Notes: generated by a model from the sequence alone, not told the origin. Counted from the first letter of the stretch, positions 7,105 to 12,538 are shown. The stretch is DNA of 13,272 bases from Erythrobacter sp. CCH5-A1 (GCF_001557115.1 NZ_LSKQ01000034.1:1-13272), one strand, 5' to 3'. A program made the numbers and translations.

Positions 7105-7206
7105 GAGTTCTCCCTTCCTCGCCCCGCGCCCGCCCCTAGGGTGAGCGCATGACAATTTCATGGCCGCGAAACTTTCGAAGTCTCGCTGCGATGGTGAGGG
7201 AGAACG

Positions 7207-7253
7207 AAAAAGGGAGACGGACCCCCTCGGTTCGAGGATGGTCCTGTCTCCCT
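7207..7253 (-). terminator. Intrinsic terminator of the rplU-rpmA operon
   Basis: On the minus strand AGGGAGAC (7253-7246) pairs with GTCTCCCT (7218-7211). Inside it GGACC pairs with GGTCC and CCTCG with CGAGG around an AAC loop, giving 18 pairs in three stacked segments. TTTTT (7211-7207) follows directly. It lies 67 nt after the rpmA stop. The left arm has two further possible partners (see findings), so termination may be conditional. Confidence 0.85.
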
Positions 7254-7319
7254 CACTTGGCGGGTCTTGCACCCCCCGGGACCATCCTTGCCGGACGATC
7301 CCTTTCGCGAATCGCCCGC

Positions 7320-7589
7320 TTATTCGGCGGCTTCGGCCATCGCGTCTACGCTGACGTATTTGCGGCCGAGCTTGCCCGAGTGGAATCGCACCACACCGGC
7401 ATCGAGCGCGTAGAGGGTGTGGTCCTTGCCCATGCCCACGTTCACGCCCGGGTACACGCGGGTGCCGCGCTGACGGATGATGATGTTGCCGCCGATCACT
7501 TCCTGACCGCCGAACTTCTTGACGCCAAGGCGACGACCGGCCGAATCACGACCGTTGCGCGACGAACCGCCTGCTTTCTTGTGTGCCAT
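7320..7589 (-). CDS. rpmA: 50S ribosomal protein L27
   Basis: L27 is a bacterial large-subunit protein whose N-terminus reaches toward the peptidyl-transferase centre. The 89-aa product has the classic start [16 protein letters not shown] and the signature [24 protein letters not shown]. There is no cleavable N-terminal extension of the Firmicutes type. GGAG sits 9 nt upstream of the ATG. It follows rplU after 14 nt, the near-universal gene order, and ends ahead of a strong intrinsic terminator. The order rplU-rpmA is often followed by the GTPase gene obgE in bacteria; here the next genes are a GNAT acetyltransferase and a TetR regulator instead. Confidence 0.98.
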   Translation of the reverse strand: MAHKKAGGSSRNGRDSAGRRLGVKKFGGQEVIGGNIIIRQRGTRVYPGVNVGMGKDHTLYALDAGVVRFHSGKLGRKYVSVDAMAEAAE

Positions 7590-7603
7590 GGTTCAAACGC
7601 TCC

Positions 7604-7981
7604 TTATTCGGCCGATTCCGCCGCGGGGGCGTCTTCGGTCTTGGTCTTCTTGGCGGCGGCCTTCTTCGGCTTCGCGGCTTCGGCAGCGCCCACGGCGGTG
7701 ATGCGCAGCAGGGTCATCTGCTGGCGGTGGCCGTTCTTGCGGCGATAGTTGTGGCGGCGGCGCTTCTTGAAGACGACCACCTTCTCGCTCTTGGCCTGGG
7801 CGATGATCTCGGCCGAGACGGTCACCGCCTTGGCATCGGCGAGGGTCTCGCCTTCACCGGCCAGCAGGACATCGCCCAGCGTGATCGTGTCGCCGGCTTC
7901 GCCTGCGAGCTTTTCAACGGCAATCTTGTCTCCGGCGGCAACCCGATACTGCTTGCCGCCCGTGCGCACTACAGCGAACAT
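7604..7981 (-). CDS. rplU: 50S ribosomal protein L21
   Basis: L21 binds 23S rRNA in the large subunit. The product is 125 aa, starting [20 protein letters not shown]; the L21 signature [18 protein letters not shown] lies at residues 71-88. E. coli L21 is 103 aa; the extra length is a C-terminal tail of Ala, Lys, Glu and Pro after residue 98, which looks disordered. I start at the ATG at 7981 because the conserved MFAVV begins there; the frame opens 17 codons further upstream without conservation. It is the first gene of the rplU-rpmA operon. A TTGACT-17-TAACGG promoter 108 nt upstream and a leader with a strong hairpin are listed separately. Confidence 0.97.
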   Translation of the reverse strand: MFAVVRTGGKQYRVAAGDKIAVEKLAGEAGDTITLGDVLLAGEGETLADAKAVTVSAEIIAQAKSEKVVVFKKRRRHNYRRKNGHRQQMTLLRITAVGAAEAAKPKKAAAKKTKTEDAPAAESAE

Positions 7982-8050
7982 GGCTCTAAACTCTCTTGTC
8001 TGTGCAGTGTCCGGCCAAGGTGCTTGCGCCACAAAAACCGAACGGCAATG

Positions 8051-8075
8051 CGGGGCTTGCGCAAATGCAGCCCCG
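8051..8075 (-). repeat. Hairpin in the rplU leader
   Basis: CGGGGCT (8051-8057) and AGCCCCG (8069-8075) form a 7-bp perfect stem that can be extended by an internal GC pair. An outer pair, AACGGCA (8041-8047) and TGCCGTT (8087-8093), nests around it. On the minus strand the outer arm is followed by CGG and TTTTT (8038-8034). With the proposed start near 8082, only the inner hairpin and the T-tract would be transcribed. It could be an L21 autoregulatory leader, but this is speculative. Confidence 0.45.
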
Positions 8076-8088
8076 TAAAGGATGCGTG

Positions 8089-8117
8089 CCGTTAGGGGAA
8101 AGGGGCGCGCAAGTCAA
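8089..8117 (-). promoter_or_regulatory. Sigma-70-type promoter of rplU-rpmA
   Basis: On the minus strand TTGACT (8117-8112) matches the -35 consensus at five of six positions; 17 nt later TAACGG (8094-8089) serves as a weak -10. Transcription would start near 8082, leaving a leader of about 100 nt before the rplU ATG. The -35 and spacing are good and the -10 is poor, so confidence is moderate. Confidence 0.5.
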
Positions 8118-8217
8118 CGGCCCTTCAACGCCGAACAGCACCAAAAAGTCGGATCTGCCGATGCGTCAGGACACTTTGCCAGCGCGAGGTGTCATGGTAA
8201 CAGGACATGGGATCTTT

Positions 8218-8721
8218 ATGCGCGCACATCTGACAAATTCCGCCGTTATCGCCGTTTTCGCCGCCGGGCTTTGCGCCTGTGCGGGCGCGCAGGGCGATTA
8301 TCCCTCGCTGGCGATGCGCCCGTTCGAGAGCGGCGTGGCCCCCGCTACTCCCGCGCCCCCGCCCGCACCGATTCGCCCCGCGACCCCGGCCGCGCGCCTC
8401 GCGGAACTGCGCGCCGCTGCCGCGAGCGCCGACAGCGCCTTTGCCGCACGCTCGCGCGAGGCGGACGCGCTTGCCCGTGCGGCCGCCGGCCAGTCCGCCG
8501 AGAGCAGCTCCTACGCAGCAGCGCTGACCGTGCTCGCCGAACTCGACACCCTCCGCGGCAAGACTGCCATCGCGCTCGCCGCGCTCGACAGGCTCGCCGC
8601 GGAGGCCGCGGGCGCAGCGAACCCCGATCCGGCGCTCGCTGCGACGCAGGCCGAAGTCGCCGCCACCCTCGCCCGCGAGGACGAGACGATTGCCCGGCTT
8701 TGGAGAGTGATGGAATCATGA
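8218..8721 (+). CDS. Putative lipoprotein, unknown function, coupled to fnr
   Basis: I do not recognise this family. From the ATG at 8218 the product is 167 aa with a type II signal peptide; the lipobox reads LCAC with the acylated cysteine at residue 21 (the Cys at -2 is unusual). Residues 40-57 are Pro/Ala-rich, a flexible linker. Residues 58-165 are Ala-rich, charged and predicted mostly helical, consistent with a helical-hairpin or coiled-coil periplasmic domain. In-frame ATGs at 8161 and 8194 could add up to 19 residues; a possible promoter TTGCCA-16-TAACAG (8176-8203) favours 8218. The stop overlaps the ATG of the FNR-type regulator as ATGA (8718-8721), so the two are translationally coupled. 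The role in oxygen regulation, if any, is unknown. Confidence 0.75.
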   Translation: MRAHLTNSAVIAVFAAGLCACAGAQGDYPSLAMRPFESGVAPATPAPPPAPIRPATPAARLAELRAAAASADSAFAARSREADALARAAAGQSAESSSYAAALTVLAELDTLRGKTAIALAALDRLAAEAAGAANPDPALAATQAEVAATLAREDETIARLWRVMES

Positions 8722-9407
8722 ACCTTGCCTGCGCCACCTGCCCGGTGAAGGAGACCGCCGCCTGCGCGGTGCTCACCCCGGAGGAGCGCGACGCCATGGC
8801 CGCCGCGGGCCGGACCCGGACGCTGAAGCGAGGCGAGATGCTGTTTGCCGCCGGTGACGAGGAAGCGGCCTGTGCGACGCTGCTGACCGGCGCCCTGAAG
8901 GTCTCGGCGATTGATGTCGACGGCAACGAGCAGATCCTCGCGCTCGTTCACCCGGCAGGCTTCATCGGGGAATTGTTCGCGCCTTTCGCGCATCACGATG
9001 TCGTCGCGCTGACCGAGAGCCGGCTTTGCACCTTCGCGCGCGCGGACATAGAACGCGCGATCGAGGACTACCCTGCGCTGGCCCGCGCGCTGCTGCGGCG
9101 CAGTCAGGCGGACCTGCTGGCAACGCGCAATCTGCTCGAACTCACCGGCCATGCCAGCGCCGAGGCGCGGCTCGCCGCGCTGCTCCACGATTTCGCGGCC
9201 GCGGCGAGCGAAAGCTCGTGCCACCTCGCCGCCCATTTCGAGCTTCCCCTGACCCGCGGCGAGATCGCCAACATGCTCGGCCTCACCATCGAGACGGTCA
9301 GCCGCAAGCTGGGCGAACTGGAAGACATGGGCGCGATCAAGCGCGAGGGGAAGCGCGGCATCGCGCTGCTCGATGCGGGGATGCTCCAGGACATTTCGGG
9401 GCGATAA
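8718..9407 (+). CDS. fnr: FNR-type Crp/Fnr oxygen-responsive transcriptional regulator
   Basis: This is a 229-aa Crp/Fnr protein: an N-terminal cluster region, cyclic-nucleotide-like beta-barrel (about 35-110), dimer helix, and C-terminal winged HTH. Cysteines 5, 8 and 16 (C-X2-C-X7-C) and Cys104 in SRLCTFAR correspond to the four [4Fe-4S] ligands of E. coli FNR, whose N-terminal spacing is C-X2-C-X5-C. The recognition helix LTRGEIANMLGLTIETVSRKLG has Glu192, Ser195 and Arg196, the E-x-x-S-R set that reads TTGAT-N4-ATCAA half-sites. It should therefore be an oxygen sensor that activates genes when oxygen is scarce. The first base overlaps the lipoprotein gene (ATGA). A near-consensus FNR box lies about 660 bp downstream in front of a membrane-protein gene. 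The name fnr (or fnrL/fnrN) is by family; the paralogue count is unknown. Confidence 0.93.
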   Translation: MNLACATCPVKETAACAVLTPEERDAMAAAGRTRTLKRGEMLFAAGDEEAACATLLTGALKVSAIDVDGNEQILALVHPAGFIGELFAPFAHHDVVALTESRLCTFARADIERAIEDYPALARALLRRSQADLLATRNLLELTGHASAEARLAALLHDFAAAASESSCHLAAHFELPLTRGEIANMLGLTIETVSRKLGELEDMGAIKREGKRGIALLDAGMLQDISGR

Positions 9408-9430
9408 GAATTCTCTCGGAGCCGCCGAAA

Positions 9431-9457
9431 AGGTTACGCACCTTTGCTGCGTAACCT
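9431..9457 (-). terminator. Perfect 10-bp inverted repeat after fnr, terminator-like
   Basis: AGGTTACGCA (9431-9440) and TGCGTAACCT (9448-9457) pair perfectly around a 7-nt loop. On the minus strand the stem runs into TTTTCGG, so it reads as a terminator for minus-strand transcripts. On the plus strand it lies 23 nt after the fnr stop but lacks a T-tract there. Its relatively AT-rich arms differ from the surroundings, so a protein-binding site is an alternative. Confidence 0.5.
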
Positions 9458-9481
9458 CGTTGCGCCCCTCTGCCGGAAACG

Positions 9482-9513
9482 AAAATGCCCCGGCGCTTGC
9501 GCGAGCCGGGGCA
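9482..9513 (-). terminator. Intrinsic terminator of the minus-strand membrane-protein gene
   Basis: TGCCCCGGC (9486-9494) and GCCGGGGCA (9505-9513) form a 9-bp stem with a 10-nt loop. On the minus strand it is followed by TTTTCG (9485-9480). It sits 58 nt beyond the stop of the gene at 9572-10009. Confidence 0.75.
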
Positions 9514-9517
9514 AAGG

Positions 9518-9554
9518 TCGGGGCGGCCGCGGGGGAGAGGTGCCGCCGCCCCGA
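9518..9554. repeat. 10-bp inverted repeat in the fnr/membrane-protein spacer
   Basis: TCGGGGCGGC (9518-9527) and GCCGCCCCGA (9545-9554) are perfect complements separated by 17 nt. No T-tract follows on either strand. With the two hairpins at 9431 and 9482 it completes a 124-bp stretch holding three successive stems; beyond these I see nothing in this 164-bp spacer. Confidence 0.5.
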
Positions 9555-9571
9555 GGGGGGAGCGTGTCAGG

Positions 9572-10009
9572 TCAGCGCACCACCGCGGCGATCACGGCCA
9601 CCGCACAGCCCCAGACCACCAGCAGCACCGGCAAGATCAGCACCTGAATGCTGGCGTCCTTCGCCGCGAGGCGGCCGGTCGCGGTCTGGATGCCCTTCGC
9701 CTCGAACTCGCCAAGGGTCTGGGGCGCGGAGGTGTTGCCGGCCAGCCGCGTCCAGATCGCGGGGACGCCGAAGCCGGCGATGATGAATACGACGAAGATC
9801 GCCATCGGGATCGCCAGCACGGGATTGGCAAAGGCGCTGCCGACCACCAGCAGGAACCCGAGATAACCCCCCACGGTCGCTCCGTAGAGCGCGGTGGGGA
9901 GGCCGAAATTGCGGTCGGCTTCGACCTGGTGGCGGACGGGCGCGGCTTCGGGCGCTTCGACGATCCGCGCGTCGCCGCTGGCGAGAAGGTCGTGGACGAT
10001 GTGGCTCAT
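9572..10009 (-). CDS. Small integral membrane protein, unknown function, likely FNR-regulated
   Basis: I do not recognise the family. The 145-aa protein has a polar N-terminus (1-36) and three hydrophobic segments: about 38-60 (ALYGATVGGYLGFLLVVGSA), 63-85 (VLAIPMAIFVVFIIAGFGV) and 121-143 (VLILPVLLVVWGCAVAVIAAV). A charged loop of about 35 residues separates helices 2 and 3. No catalytic or metal motif is evident. The ATG at 10009 has AGGA 7 nt upstream. A FNR box at 10065-10078 with a -10-like TAATCC would start transcription near 10030, about 20 nt before the ATG, so it probably has its own low-oxygen promoter although it follows moaE on the same strand by 70 bp. An intrinsic terminator lies downstream. 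It may adjust a respiratory or membrane function under low oxygen; this is inference only. Confidence 0.8.
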   Translation of the reverse strand: MSHIVHDLLASGDARIVEAPEAAPVRHQVEADRNFGLPTALYGATVGGYLGFLLVVGSAFANPVLAIPMAIFVVFIIAGFGVPAIWTRLAGNTSAPQTLGEFEAKGIQTATGRLAAKDASIQVLILPVLLVVWGCAVAVIAAVVR

Positions 10010-10020
10010 GGGGTGATCCT

Positions 10021-10034
10021 TTCCGTTGTCGGAA
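10021..10034. repeat. Short inverted repeat at the proposed transcription start
   Basis: TTCCG and CGGAA flank a 4-nt centre, immediately upstream of the AGGA Shine-Dalgarno of the membrane-protein gene. In RNA it would be a small hairpin near the 5' end; as DNA it could be a repressor half-site pair. Five-base arms are weak evidence. Confidence 0.25.
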
Positions 10035-10036
10035 CG

Positions 10037-10078
10037 GGATTACCCGGCGCGGCCAGCCCCTGCTTTGACCGGAATCAA
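10037..10078 (-). promoter_or_regulatory. FNR box and -10 element of a class II FNR-activated promoter
   Basis: On the minus strand TTGAT-TCCG-GTCAA (10078-10065) matches the FNR consensus TTGAT-N4-ATCAA at nine of ten half-site positions. If its centre (10071.5) is at -41.5, the -12 to -7 window falls exactly on TAATCC (10042-10037) and the start on 10030, with a 20-nt leader before the membrane-protein ATG at 10009. A FNR-type regulator gene lies about 660 bp away. Confidence 0.6.
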
Positions 10079-10079
10079 A

Positions 10080-10526
10080 TCACCCCTGCCAGCGGGCGAG
10101 ATCCTCGTGGTCCTGCGTGCGCGGCTCGATCCAGTGCCACTCGCCGCCGCGCTTCTCGCGCTTCCAGAACCACGCGGCGCTTTTGAGGTGGTCCATGCAG
10201 AAATCGACCGCATCGATCGCATCGCGGCGGTGGAGCGCGGCGGCCGAGACGCACACGATCGGCTCGCCCGGGCGCATCAGCCCGACGCGGTGGACCATCA
10301 GGAGGCCCATCAGGGCGAAGCGCGCGAAGGCAGCATCGGCCAGCTCGTGCATGCCGGGCAGCGTGAGCGGCTCGTAATGGGTGAGCTCCAGCGCCTCGAC
10401 GCCCTGATCGCTGCGCACCTCGCCCACGAAGGTGCACACGCCCCCGAGCCCGGGGTTGGCATTGGTGAAGGGGCCGATCAGGGTGCCCGGAATGAACATC
10501 CGGTCGAGCAGGCGGATGTCGCGCAT
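10080..10526 (-). CDS. moaE: Molybdopterin synthase catalytic subunit MoaE
   Basis: MoaE with thiocarboxylated MoaD forms molybdopterin synthase, which adds the dithiolene sulfurs to cyclic pyranopterin monophosphate in the cytoplasm. The 148-aa protein has the family blocks: CTFVGEVRSDQ (31-41, active-site Arg38), ELTHYEPL, VHRVGLMRPGE, ALHRRDAIDAVDFCMDHLK (with Lys115) and FWKRE (Lys122); these two lysines are the catalytic pair. Length matches E. coli (150 aa). Its ATG overlaps the moaD stop by one base (TGATG), so translation is coupled. The stop is 2 nt from the FNR box of the next gene. No Moco enzyme gene is in the window. Confidence 0.96.
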   Translation of the reverse strand: MRDIRLLDRMFIPGTLIGPFTNANPGLGGVCTFVGEVRSDQGVEALELTHYEPLTLPGMHELADAAFARFALMGLLMVHRVGLMRPGEPIVCVSAAALHRRDAIDAVDFCMDHLKSAAWFWKREKRGGEWHWIEPRTQDHEDLARWQG

Positions 10527-10777
10527 CAGCCCCCCGACACCGGCGGGAGCAGCGCGATCTCGTCCCCCGCATTGGCCTGCATCCGGGTCTTGTTGGGCAC
10601 CAGCGCGCCGTTGATCGCGACACGGATGCGCGGATCGTCAAGCGCTTCGGCGAGCTGCGGCGGGAGCGCGGCCTTGAGCCCTGCCCAGTCGAGCTCCGCC
10701 GAGAGCGGCAATGGCAGCGCCAGCGTGGGCGCTCCGGCGAGGTCCGCGAGCCTGCCGAGCGGGATGACGGTCGCCAT
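10526..10777 (-). CDS. moaD: Molybdopterin synthase sulfur carrier subunit MoaD
   Basis: MoaD is the ubiquitin-fold sulfur carrier of molybdopterin synthase; its C-terminal glycine is adenylated and converted to a thiocarboxylate. The 83-aa product ends in LLPPVSGG, the required Gly-Gly tail inserted into the MoaE active site. The central IRVAINGALVPNKTRMQANAGDEIALLPPVSGG is typical MoaD/ThiS C-terminal sequence, while the N-terminal half is divergent and Ala/Leu-rich. The ATG follows the moaA stop after 4 nt and its TGA overlaps the moaE ATG by one base, so it is an internal gene of a moaA-moaD-moaE operon. The MoeB-type activator is not in the window. Confidence 0.93.
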   Translation of the reverse strand: MATVIPLGRLADLAGAPTLALPLPLSAELDWAGLKAALPPQLAEALDDPRIRVAINGALVPNKTRMQANAGDEIALLPPVSGG

Positions 10778-10781
10778 GCGC

Positions 10782-11840
10782 TCAGCCGCCCGTCATCGAC
10801 ATGTGCCGCGCCAGCGCCGGGGCGGCGCCGCGCTCGTCCATGCGGAAATGGTGCTTCTCGGGCTTGATCCTGAGCGCCTCGTCAAGCGCGGCGGCGAGCT
10901 GCGCATCGGGATCGTCCGACCGCAGCGCCGCGCGCAGATCCACCCGCTCGCCGCCGCCGAGGCAGGGGTAGAGCTGGCCGGTCGCGGTGACGCGCAGGCG
11001 GTTGCAGCCCGAACAGAAATTGCCGGTGTGCGGGGTGATGAAGCCGAGCCTGCCGCCGGTCTCGGCAATGTCGACATAGGTCGAGGGCCCGCCCGTGCGG
11101 TGATCGCTGTCGGTGAGCGTCCAGCGCTGCGCCAGCCGGGCGCGCACGGTATCGAGCGGGAGATACTGGTCGAGCCGCTCCTCCTCGACATCCCCCAAGG
11201 GCATCACCTCGATCAGGGTGACGTCATGGCCCTCGGCGTGGCCCCAGGCGATGAGATCGGGCAGTTCGTGCTCGTTGACGCCCTTCAGCGCCACCGCGTT
11301 GAGCTTGACCTTGAGCCCCGCCGCCTTGGCCGCGGCGATCCCGTCGAGCACCTGCGTCAGGCTGTCGCGGCGGGTGAGCTCGGCAAACCGCGCGCGGTCG
11401 AGCGTGTCGAGCGAGACGTTGACCCGCCTGACCCCTGCCCTCGCCAAGGCTTCGGCGTGCTGGGCAAGCTGCGTGCCGTTGGTGGTGAGGGTCAGTTCGT
11501 CCAGATCATGCCCGATGCGGCGCCCGAGCGCGGTGAACAGATCGATGATGTCGCGCCGCACCAGCGGCTCGCCCCCGGTGATGCGGATCTTGGTGACGCC
11601 CCGCGCGATGAAGCCGGTGGCGAGGTCATAGAGCTCCTCGAGGCTCAAGACCTCCTTCTTGGGGAGGAAGGTCATGCGCTCGGGCATGCAGTAGGAACAC
11701 CTGAGGTCGCAGCGGTCGGTGACCGAGAGGCGCAGATAGGTGATGCGGCGCATGAAGCCGTCGACCAGCGGGCGCTGGCGCTCGCCGACGAGGATCAGGT
11801 CGGGTTTGCGGGGCTCTAGGTGCGACACGGGATCATTCAT
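10782..11840 (-). CDS. moaA: GTP 3',8-cyclase MoaA
   Basis: MoaA is a radical-SAM enzyme that rearranges GTP to 3',8-cyclo-7,8-dihydro-GTP, the first step of molybdenum cofactor synthesis. The 352-aa protein has both cluster sites: C44-X3-C48-X2-C51 in TDRCDLRCSYCMP (radical SAM) and C276-X2-C279-X13-C293 in NFCSGCNRLRVTATGQLYPC (substrate cluster). The SAM-binding GGEP is at 89-92. The C-terminal Gly-Gly, needed for catalysis, is present (MSMTGG). The ATG at 11840 lies inside the upstream gene, overlapping it by 8 nt, and moaD follows after 4 nt. Its partner MoaC is not in this window. Cluster chemistry is oxygen-sensitive, which fits a genome with an FNR regulator. Confidence 0.97.
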   Translation of the reverse strand: MNDPVSHLEPRKPDLILVGERQRPLVDGFMRRITYLRLSVTDRCDLRCSYCMPERMTFLPKKEVLSLEELYDLATGFIARGVTKIRITGGEPLVRRDIIDLFTALGRRIGHDLDELTLTTNGTQLAQHAEALARAGVRRVNVSLDTLDRARFAELTRRDSLTQVLDGIAAAKAAGLKVKLNAVALKGVNEHELPDLIAWGHAEGHDVTLIEVMPLGDVEEERLDQYLPLDTVRARLAQRWTLTDSDHRTGGPSTYVDIAETGGRLGFITPHTGNFCSGCNRLRVTATGQLYPCLGGGERVDLRAALRSDDPDAQLAAALDEALRIKPEKHHFRMDERGAAPALARHMSMTGG

Positions 11841-12150
11841 GGCATACCAGATACTGCCCTGTCACCCCGGGCGCATCTGCCAAAAAGCGCAAGGTCGCTT
11901 CGAGCGCCTCGCCACGGTGACCGGAGACAATATTGGCGCGCTTGGGAGCCGCCTCGCGCGCCAGATCGCGGGCCAGCGCGAGGCGCCAGTCGCGGTGATC
12001 GTGCGCGGCAGCCGGGAGGACGATAGCGAGCGCGGTGGTATCGGGATCGGCCAGCAAGGCGCGCGCAGCCTCGAGGTGCAGCGCCATGAAGGCGGTCTGC
12101 GCATCGATCGCGCCATCCGGCAGCAGAGTGACGTCGAGCTGCCGCTGCAT
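11833..12150 (-). CDS. Small Rossmann/SDR-like protein between folB and moaA
   Basis: This 105-aa protein has no clear family by motif. Its last 40 residues, KRANIVSGHRGEALEATLRF then LADAPGVTGQYLVCHE, resemble the C-terminal part of short-chain dehydrogenases, in particular the pteridine-reductase/FolM group with its typical DAP-VTGQ-DGG ending. However, the N-terminal Gly-rich NAD(P) motif and the YxxxK catalytic pair are absent and the length is under half of a normal SDR, so it is probably not an oxidoreductase. The remaining helices are Ala/Leu-rich. It starts 4 nt after folB and overlaps moaA by 8 nt, so it is co-transcribed with both. It may be a degenerate FolM kept as a structural or pterin-binding factor; that is inference. 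Confidence 0.75.
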   Translation of the reverse strand: MQRQLDVTLLPDGAIDAQTAFMALHLEAARALLADPDTTALAIVLPAAAHDHRDWRLALARDLAREAAPKRANIVSGHRGEALEATLRFLADAPGVTGQYLVCHE

Positions 12151-12154
12151 CGCC

Positions 12155-12538
12155 TCAGCCGTGATCCGCGCGGCGCTGGCGGTGGAGGGTGATGCCGATC
12201 TGCTCGTCCGCCTCGGCGATGGCGAGCTTGACGATCTTGACCGTCACCGCCTCGACCTTGGCATCGCCCACGAACAGGGTCTCGCAGATGTGATCCGCGA
12301 CCGCCTCGATCAGCTTGAAGTGCACGCCCTTGGGCAGGCCCTCGGAGGCGGCGAACTTCAGATCCATGTAGTTCTTGGACGCTTCCAGAGGCGTATCGGG
12401 ATCGTAGCGGTCCGCCACCTTGTAGCGCGCCGCGATCGAGATGCGCAGCGGCTGGGGCTTGCCGGTCTCCTCGGAATAAATGCCGGTGAGGACATCGACG
12501 ACGAGATCGTTGACTTCGAGGGTAAGGCTATCGGTCAT
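12155..12538 (-). CDS. folB: Dihydroneopterin aldolase
   Basis: FolB splits 7,8-dihydroneopterin to 6-hydroxymethyl-dihydropterin and glycolaldehyde in folate synthesis. The 127-aa product has the tunnel-fold layout: LEVNDLVVDVLTGIYSEETGKPQPLRISI (7-35) holding the pterin-side Glu, NYMDL (56-60) in place of the usual DY-(D/A)-x-(L/V) tyrosine segment, and VKIVKLAIAEADEQIGI (100-116) where the general-base lysine sits (probably Lys104). The lysine is followed by Leu-Ala rather than the usual Pro, and the loop GIYSEE differs from GV-WER, so the protein is a divergent family member; FolX-like activity on dihydroneopterin/dihydromonapterin derivatives is an alternative. The ATG at 12538 fits the conserved start. 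It is followed after 4 nt by the Rossmann-like gene. Confidence 0.82.
   Translation of the reverse strand: MTDSLTLEVNDLVVDVLTGIYSEETGKPQPLRISIAARYKVADRYDPDTPLEASKNYMDLKFAASEGLPKGVHFKLIEAVADHICETLFVGDAKVEAVTVKIVKLAIAEADEQIGITLHRQRRADHG

Noticed and set aside
7105..7272. N-terminal extension of the GNAT protein to 234 aa
   Set aside because: The extra 56 codons cover the rpmA terminator and lack conservation, while the GTG at 7104 has a well-placed AGGGAG.
7982..8032. N-terminal extension of L21
   Set aside because: Family conservation starts at MFAVV; the extra 17 codons lie in the leader and are not L21-like.
8051..8075. Plus-strand terminator ahead of the lipoprotein-fnr operon
   Set aside because: There is no plus-strand gene just upstream to terminate and no T-tract follows on that strand.
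10026..11819. A 597-codon open frame on the plus strand
   Set aside because: It is antisense to moaE, moaD and moaA, all with full motif sets and tight operon spacing.
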